Shown here in pieces: positions 13,190-17,735 of a DNA stretch of 17,735 nucleotides (positions within the stretch are counted from its first letter, which is position 1; every line of letters begins with the position of its first letter). The stretch covers positions 1 through 17,735 of the forward strand of contig CACXFD010000024.1 in assembly GCA_902766845.1 (NCBI GenBank). The letters run 5' to 3'. The stretch is from an uncultured Lachnospiraceae bacterium. Lineage in GTDB: Bacteria; Bacillota; Clostridia; Lachnospirales; Lachnospiraceae. The notes under the pieces were generated by a model that was not told the origin of the DNA, did not search any database, and worked only from the letters and a program-made list of their open reading frames with translations. Made by a program: the position numbers and the translations under genes.

Positions 13190-15212
13190 CGCTGCGCACG
13201 TTTCCGACCGCCTGCGCGTCCCCGATCACGACCGTCTTCTTTTTCAGGTCATCGGGAACGGTCAGCGGAGCGGGCTCGTAGCCGACCGACGTGATCACAT
13301 CGTCCGCCGGCACCACGTACTGTTTCCGGTTCTTGTCCTCGATCACGGCGTCGTGCTCTCCGATCGAGACCACGCGGCTCTCCAGATAGACCGGCACACC
13401 GTTCGTGCGGAAACAGTCGCGCAGGTAGCTCGAATTCGCGAGGCACAGGTTTTTGACGGCCATCAGGTCGTTCTGCATCTCCACGATGACCGGCCGTTTC
13501 CCTTTCCGGAACAGGTCCAGCGCGATCTCGCAGCCGGTCAGTCCTCCGCCGATGATCACGACGTCGTCCCCGGTCTCCCGTCCGTACAGGTACTCGCAGG
13601 CCTCCATCGCGCGTTCGCCGCCCGGCACGGACAGCATGTGCGGCCGGGCGCCGGTCGCCACGATCACCGCGTCCGCAGACAGTTCCGAGAGGTCTTCGAC
13701 CCGCGTACCATATCTTACCGGGATCTCGAGCAGCCGGATCTGGCGCTCGAGCCAGGCGATCAGCTGACGGTCCTTTTCCTTGAAGGACGGGGCCGCCGCG
13801 GCCGTAAACACGCCGCCGAGCCGGTCCGACGCCTCGTAGATGGTCGGATAGTGGCCGCGCAGCTTCAGAACACGGGCCGCCTCCATGCCGCCGAGTCCGC
13901 CGCCGATGACGGCCACCCGGCGGGGTTTTTTGGTGCGCTCGATCTTATACTTTTTCGTCTGCATCGACATCGGATTGACCGCGCAGCGGCACATGCCCAT
14001 CGTCTCGGACAGATCCTGGTCGTTCGCGCTCCCCTCATGCCGGCACAGTGAGAAGCAGGCCGAATGACAGCAGATGCAGGGGCGGATGTCCTCTTCTTTT
14101 CCCTCGCTCAGCTTCGTGACCCACTTGGGGTCCGCAAGGAACTGACGGCCCACGGCCATCGCGTCGATCCCGCCGCGGGCAACCGCCTCCGCGCCGGTCC
14201 GCGGATCCATGCGTCCCGCGCAGACGACCGGGATATCCACGAACTTCTTGATATGCTCGACGTCTTCGAGGTTGCAGTTCTCCGGCATATACTGCGGCGG
14301 ATGCGACCAGTACCAGGCATCGTACGTGCCGTTGTCGCAGTTGAGCATGTCATAGCCCGCGTCCTGCAAAAACCGCGCGGCCCGCTCGCTCTCTTCCATG
14401 TCCCGGCCGATCTCCCGGTACTCCTCGCCCGGCATCGCGCCTTCCCGGAACGCCTTGGTCTTGCTGACCACCGAATAGCGCAGCGACACCGGAAATCCGC
14501 TGCCGCAGCGTGTTTTGATCTCCCGGACGATCTGCGCCGGGAACCGGTAGCGGTTCTCGAACGATCCGCCGTACTCATCCGTCCGCTGATTGGTATACTT
14601 CAGCGTGAACTGGTCCAGCAGGTATCCCTCGTGCACCGCGTGGACTTCGACGCCGTCCACGCCGGCCTCCTGACAGAGCCGGGCCGTCTCGCCGAACGCG
14701 TAGATGATCTGATCGATCTCCTTTTTGGTGATCGGGCGGCAGGTCACGCCGTCCGCCCAGCGGTTCGGCAGCTTGCTCGGCGCCGCGGTCAGATACTCCG
14801 CGTCGATCAGCGGCCGGGCCAGCGTGCCCAGGACCTTGTTCTTCGCGAGCAGCGCGAGCGGCTCCGACAGCGCCATGGAACGCCCGAAGCCCGCGGTCAG
14901 CTGGATGAACAGCTTGGCGCCGCAGGCGTGGACCTCCTCCGTAAACGCCTTCAGCTTTTTGAATTTGCCCTGCCCCTGATAGAGCCAGCGCCGGCCGATC
15001 ACATCGCGCACCGGCGCGATGCCCGGGATCAGCAGGCCGCAGCCGTTCTGCGCGATCACGCGCAGCAGGCGGGCCGCCTCTTCATCGAAATGATTGGGCT
15101 CCATCCAGCCGAACAGGCAGGTCCCGCCCATCGGAGCCAGTACGATGCGGTTCTTGACCGTCAGATCCCCGATCTTCCAGGGCGTGAACAACGGCTGAAG
15201 CTCTTTCTCCAT
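13152..15212 (-). CDS. FAD/FMN/4Fe-4S NADH:flavin oxidoreductase of the enoate reductase / 2,4-dienoyl-CoA reductase family
   Basis: A 686-residue cytoplasmic flavoenzyme of the FadH/BaiCD/enoate-reductase type. Domain order: an Old-Yellow-Enzyme TIM barrel (about 8-375; NRIVLAPMGG, substrate-binding HAVH at 191-194, TNQRTDEYGGSFENRYRF at 207-224), an Fe-S segment (CICCHSACF from Cys379; Cys379, Cys382, Cys386, then Cys410 in CAVNP), an FAD-binding GGGLGGMEAA (437-446) and an NAD(P)-binding IIGGGLTGCEIA. Such enzymes reduce activated C=C bonds with NADH, usually in anaerobic amino-acid, fatty-acid or bile-acid metabolism. The gap before the last cluster cysteine is 23 residues, against 11-12 usual in the family. 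ATG 15212 has AAGGAG about 7 bases upstream. It lies downstream of a dehydrogenase and a GNAT-like gene, past an internal terminator. The substrate is unknown. Confidence 0.88.
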   Translation of the reverse strand: MEKELQPLFTPWKIGDLTVKNRIVLAPMGGTCLFGWMEPNHFDEEAARLLRVIAQNGCGLLIPGIAPVRDVIGRRWLYQGQGKFKKLKAFTEEVHACGAKLFIQLTAGFGRSMALSEPLALLAKNKVLGTLARPLIDAEYLTAAPSKLPNRWADGVTCRPITKKEIDQIIYAFGETARLCQEAGVDGVEVHAVHEGYLLDQFTLKYTNQRTDEYGGSFENRYRFPAQIVREIKTRCGSGFPVSLRYSVVSKTKAFREGAMPGEEYREIGRDMEESERAARFLQDAGYDMLNCDNGTYDAWYWSHPPQYMPENCNLEDVEHIKKFVDIPVVCAGRMDPRTGAEAVARGGIDAMAVGRQFLADPKWVTKLSEGKEEDIRPCICCHSACFSLCRHEGSANDQDLSETMGMCRCAVNPMSMQTKKYKIERTKKPRRVAVIGGGLGGMEAARVLKLRGHYPTIYEASDRLGGVFTAAAAPSFKEKDRQLIAWLERQIRLLEIPVRYGTRVEDLSELSADAVIVATGARPHMLSVPGGERAMEACEYLYGRETGDDVVIIGGGLTGCEIALDLFRKGKRPVIVEMQNDLMAVKNLCLANSSYLRDCFRTNGVPVYLESRVVSIGEHDAVIEDKNRKQYVVPADDVITSVGYEPAPLTVPDDLKKKTVVIGDAQAVGNVRSVIWGAWDAAMKI

Positions 15213-15250
15213 CCTCGTCTCCTTTTCTCTGCTTGCGTCTTTCCGGTCCG

Positions 15251-15285
15251 AAAAAACGGCGCAGCGGAGGATCCCGCTGCGCCGT
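15251..15285 (-). terminator. Internal intrinsic terminator between the GNAT-like and enoate-reductase-like genes
   Basis: A perfect 12-bp stem (15256-15267 with 15274-15285), loop of 6. On the minus strand it is followed by TTTTTT. It begins 4 bases after the GNAT-like stop and ends about 38 bases before the ATG of the downstream gene, which has no clear promoter of its own in between. Confidence 0.88.
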
Positions 15286-15289
15286 GCAC

Positions 15290-16483
15290 TCATTTCTCCT
15301 CCGAAGGCTCTGTCAGGTCCTTGATAAAGCACCGGCGGCGCTTCTGCGGCTCCAGATGGAACATCTTCCACTGCGCCAGAATCTTCTCGTTGGTCTCCAG
15401 CATCGGCCCGGTCTCCGCGAACCGGATCCCGTTCTTCAGGCATCCCTCGTTGATATGGCGCATGACGACGCCGTTCAGGCCGCTGCCCTGAAGGTCCGGC
15501 CGCACCGCGATCAAAAACAGGTCCACGACCGTGTTCTTCTTCAGCGCCTTGAGCACACCGATCCATCCGGTCGGGAACAGGCGCCCCCGGCTCTTCTTCA
15601 TAGCCTCAGCCATGGACGGAGCCGCCACGCCGAACGCGGCCAGCTTATCGTTCTCATCCACGACCAGGCAGCAGTATTCGGGATTGATCAGCGGCAGGAA
15701 CTTGTTCACGTACTTGGTGATCTGGTCCTCGGACAGATCCACGGTCCCGTACAGCTGGGCGTAGGCCTCGTTGATCAGTTCGAACGCCTGGTGCACGTAC
15801 GGCTTGACGGCCGCGCGGCTGTTGACGGTCACCTTGCGGAACTTTCCGCTGCGCAGCACATAATCCGAGACCAGCTCGAGCTTGCGGTAATCCTTCCCGC
15901 CGGGCTGCGGGACCGGGATCAGGTATTCGATCCAGTCCGTGTCCTTACGGTAGCCGAGGCGCTCCAGATGCTTCAAATAATACGGATGATTGTAATAGGT
16001 GATGAACATGCTGCGCTTGTCGAAACCGTCCACGAGCAGGCCCTCGCGGTCCAGGTCGCAGAAACCGAGCGGGCCGTGGACCTGGTCGCAACCCTTCTCC
16101 CGCGCCCAGCCTTCCACCGCTGCAAAGAGGGCGTCGGACACGGCCTCATCGTCGATGAAATCGAGCTGTGAGAACCGCATGCGGTTCGTATGCCATTTTT
16201 CATTCGCGCGTCGGCTCAGGATGGCGCCGATGCGGCCCACGATCCGGTCCCCGCGGTAAGCCAGGAACGCCTTGGCCTCGCAGTATTCGAACGCCGGATT
16301 CTTCTGCGGATCCCAGTCCGCCATATCGTCGCCGAAAAAGGCCGGGACGAACTGCGGCACGTCTTGGTAAAGCTCATTCACGAAATCCACGAACTTCCGG
16401 CGCTGGGCCTTCGTGGTGACTTCTTCGATACGGATATCCGCCCGGCTGCCCGCATCTGTTCCGGTACTGGCTGTGATGCTCAT
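15290..16483 (-). CDS. GNAT-superfamily-like protein (putative N-acetyltransferase, YghO-like)
   Basis: A 397-residue cytoplasmic protein that resembles the long GNAT-like proteins annotated as N-acyltransferase YghO. The N-terminal half (about 15-190) has FVDFVNELYQDVPQFVPAFF, KAFLAYRGDRIVGRIGAI (a beta4-like strand) and VHGPLGFCDLDREGLLVDGF. The C-terminal half (about 215-390) has CCLVVDENDKLAAFGVAAPS, then LFLIAVRPDLQGSGLNGVVM, which fits the acetyl-CoA pyrophosphate loop (Q/RxxGxG/A), and ETNEKILAQWKMF. So two GNAT folds seem to be joined, with the second more complete. ATG 16483 follows the dehydrogenase stop by 3 bases, with GGAGAG upstream, so the pair is co-translated. The acceptor is unknown. 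Confidence 0.75.
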   Translation of the reverse strand: MSITASTGTDAGSRADIRIEEVTTKAQRRKFVDFVNELYQDVPQFVPAFFGDDMADWDPQKNPAFEYCEAKAFLAYRGDRIVGRIGAILSRRANEKWHTNRMRFSQLDFIDDEAVSDALFAAVEGWAREKGCDQVHGPLGFCDLDREGLLVDGFDKRSMFITYYNHPYYLKHLERLGYRKDTDWIEYLIPVPQPGGKDYRKLELVSDYVLRSGKFRKVTVNSRAAVKPYVHQAFELINEAYAQLYGTVDLSEDQITKYVNKFLPLINPEYCCLVVDENDKLAAFGVAAPSMAEAMKKSRGRLFPTGWIGVLKALKKNTVVDLFLIAVRPDLQGSGLNGVVMRHINEGCLKNGIRFAETGPMLETNEKILAQWKMFHLEPQKRRRCFIKDLTEPSEEK

Positions 16484-16486
16484 TTT

Positions 16487-17353
16487 TCAGATCTCTCCGT
16501 AATGCTTGATGATCGACTGGGTGCCGTCGTTTTCCATGCCCTGAGCGGCCAGGTCTTCAAAGTCCGCCAGGACCTTGCGGACGATCTCCAGATCCACGCC
16601 GACCTTTTCCGCCTCCTCGACGGCGATCCGCATATCCTTGATGTAATGCTTGATGAAGAACCCGGGAGCGAAATCTCCCCGGATCATCTTGACGCCGTTG
16701 TTGTCCAGCTGCCAGCTGCCCGCGGCGCCCTTGCTGATGGCCTCATAGACCTTCATCGGGTCCAGGCCGTTCTTTTTGCTGTACATGATCGCTTCCGCGG
16801 CCGTGGTCAGCGTGCCGGCAAGGGCGATCTGATTGGCCGCCTTGGTGTGCTGGCCGGCGCCGGCCGGTCCCATATAGTGCAGGTAGGAGCCCATGGCCTC
16901 GAACAGCGGCCGGCAGGCCTCCACGTCTGCCTCGTCCCCGCCGCACATGATCGTCAGCGTGCCGCTGCGGGCGCCGCTGTCCCCGCCCGATACCGGGGCA
17001 TCGACCGCGTGCATCCCTTTTTCCTTCGCAGCCTCATAGATCCGGACCGACTGGCTCGGGCTCGTGGTCGTCATATCGATCAGGTACGCGCCTTCGCGCG
17101 CGCCCGAAAGGATCCCGTTCTCGCCGAAATAGACCTCGTCGACGTCCTTCGGGAAGCCGACCATCGTGATCACCGCGTCCTGTCCGGCCGCGCAGGCCGC
17201 GGGCGTGGCAGCCCAGGCCGCGCCTTCGTCCATCAGTTCCTGCGCCGACACCTGACGGCGGCTGTAGACCGTCAGTTCAAAGCCGGCCTTCATCAGGTTG
17301 CGGGCCATGCTCTTGCCCATCACGCCGATTCCGACAAAACCGATCTTCTTCAT
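16487..17353 (-). CDS. NAD(P)-dependent beta-hydroxyacid dehydrogenase (3-hydroxyisobutyrate / tartronate semialdehyde reductase family)
   Basis: A 288-residue cytoplasmic oxidoreductase of the GarR/MmsB family, which interconverts beta-hydroxyacids and their semialdehydes. Visible: Rossmann motif GFVGIGVMGKSMARNL (5-20), substrate-binding DAPVSGGDSGA (118-128), and GAGQHTKAANQ with catalytic Lys171. The C-terminal all-helical domain is complete and the length is typical. I start at ATG 17353, not the GTG two codons earlier, because GGAGG is 8 bases from the ATG but only 2 from the GTG, and MKKIGFVG is the family's usual start. It is the first gene of the operon. The exact substrate (tartronate semialdehyde, 3-hydroxyisobutyrate or another) cannot be decided. 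Confidence 0.9.
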   Translation of the reverse strand: MKKIGFVGIGVMGKSMARNLMKAGFELTVYSRRQVSAQELMDEGAAWAATPAACAAGQDAVITMVGFPKDVDEVYFGENGILSGAREGAYLIDMTTTSPSQSVRIYEAAKEKGMHAVDAPVSGGDSGARSGTLTIMCGGDEADVEACRPLFEAMGSYLHYMGPAGAGQHTKAANQIALAGTLTTAAEAIMYSKKNGLDPMKVYEAISKGAAGSWQLDNNGVKMIRGDFAPGFFIKHYIKDMRIAVEEAEKVGVDLEIVRKVLADFEDLAAQGMENDGTQSIIKHYGEI

Positions 17354-17383
17354 ATACACTGCCTCCGCAGATAGGATATCTTT

Positions 17384-17412
17384 ATTCTAATATGAATCCG
17401 CCCGATTGGCAA
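17384..17412 (-). promoter_or_regulatory. Sigma-A promoter of the dehydrogenase-GNAT operon
   Basis: On the minus strand: -35 TTGCCA (17412-17407), 17-base spacer, -10 TAGAAT (17389-17384). The transcript would start near 17377, with GGAGG before the ATG at 17353. The region between this promoter and the divergent one (17413-17505) shows no clear further element. Confidence 0.78.
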
Positions 17413-17505
17413 GACGCATCCCGGCGGGAAAACCTTACGAATGCTGCGGGATGAGCCTGTGAACAGCCAGAGCCGGAACGATCGCGCATTTCCGCCCCGT
17501 CAATC

Positions 17506-17534
17506 TTGTCTGTTCCGGAAATCTCCGCTATAAT
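17506..17534 (+). promoter_or_regulatory. Sigma-A promoter of the ion-channel-like gene
   Basis: -35 TTGTCT (17506-17511), 17-base spacer, perfect -10 TATAAT (17529-17534). The leader of about 58 bases begins with a small GC hairpin, GGCCGG-CTCT-CCGGCC (17545-17560), before the GGGGGAG site. Confidence 0.8.
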
Positions 17535-17598
17535 AAAAGCAGCCGGCCGGCTCTCCGGCCGTGCCCATCATCCGTTCCGTATATCCGCGGGGGAGATC

Positions 17599-17735
17599 AT
17601 GAAAGCAAAAAAACAGCGCATTTTCGATATCATCCAGATCGGGAAGGAGGACGACGCGGCCAGCAAAGCCTTCGACTGGTTCCTGGTCTTCGCGATCCTT
17701 CTGAACATCACGGTCCTGATCCTTGAGACCTTTCC
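17599..17735 (+). CDS. Ion-channel-like membrane protein, N-terminal part (cut by window edge)
   Basis: Only the first 45 codons are visible. The N-terminus MKAKKQRIFDIIQIGKEDD is a basic amphipathic cytoplasmic segment, followed by FDWFLVFAILLNITVLILET, a first membrane helix. This start is typical of six-helix voltage-gated-like potassium/ion transporter proteins in Firmicutes, where S1 follows a short DII-IG-EDD segment. The selectivity filter would lie outside the window, so the assignment rests on N-terminal resemblance only. ATG 17599 has GGGGGAG ending 3 bases upstream, somewhat close but workable, and a good promoter at 17506-17534. No other start is plausible. Confidence 0.6.
   Translation, partial: MKAKKQRIFDIIQIGKEDDAASKAFDWFLVFAILLNITVLILETF

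Noticed and set aside
14064..15491. 475-codon plus-strand open frame
   Set aside because: It is antisense to the flavoenzyme and has no recognisable domain, start site or terminator. It is a shadow frame.
17354..17359. GTG start two codons before the dehydrogenase ATG
   Set aside because: It lies only 2 bases from GGAGG. The ATG at 17353 has the right spacing and gives the family's usual N-terminus.

Overview
The window reads as a GC-rich chromosomal segment of a Firmicute, most likely a gut-type Clostridium relative of the Lachnospiraceae kind. Evidence: strong GGAGG-type ribosome binding sites, sigma-A promoters (TTGNNN-17/18-TATAAT), intrinsic terminators with U-tracts, and a gene set typical of Clostridia (BMP-type nucleoside ABC permeases, split chromate transporter, DegV, FadH/enoate-reductase-like flavoprotein, ECF cobalt/nickel transporter). 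Genes are tightly packed. I see no insertion sequence, phage gene, CRISPR array, tRNA or rRNA.

Layout. (1) 2-2165 (+): the two membrane permeases of a nucleoside-type ABC importer, the first cut by the left edge, closed by a strong bidirectional terminator. (2) 4280-2264 (-): an MmcQ/YjbR-EVE-like fusion protein overlapping a DUF3810 membrane metallopeptidase-like gene. (3) 4287-5482 (+): two overlapping half-size chromate-transporter genes behind their own promoter. (4) 8783-5515 (-): a histidine phosphatase whose promoter predicts a leaderless mRNA, then a NudC-type Nudix hydrolase, an acyltransferase-3 membrane protein and a YbaK-type deacylase. (5) 8796-11898 (+): a consensus promoter, a leader with an intrinsic terminator, a closed structured RNA of about 186 nt, then cbiM (with a PDGLE/CbiN-like C-terminus), cbiQ and cbiO, together a Co/Ni ECF importer. 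(6) 11971-12885 (+): a DegV fatty-acid-binding gene with its own promoter. (7) 17412-13152 (-): an operon of a beta-hydroxyacid dehydrogenase, a GNAT-like protein and, beyond an internal terminator, a flavin/FeS enoate-reductase-like enzyme. (8) 17506 to the right edge (+): promoter and start of an ion-channel-like gene.

The most unusual part is the 513-base gene-free stretch 8749-9261. It holds back-to-back promoters, a terminated leader, and an RNA closed by a perfect 12-bp stem, all directly upstream of the cobalt/nickel transporter. None of it matches the cobalamin riboswitch one would expect there. A second oddity is a degenerate three-copy repeat of about 30 nt at 13101-13189 that duplicates the end of the enoate-reductase-like gene, next to two terminators arranged so that the convergent transcripts must overlap.
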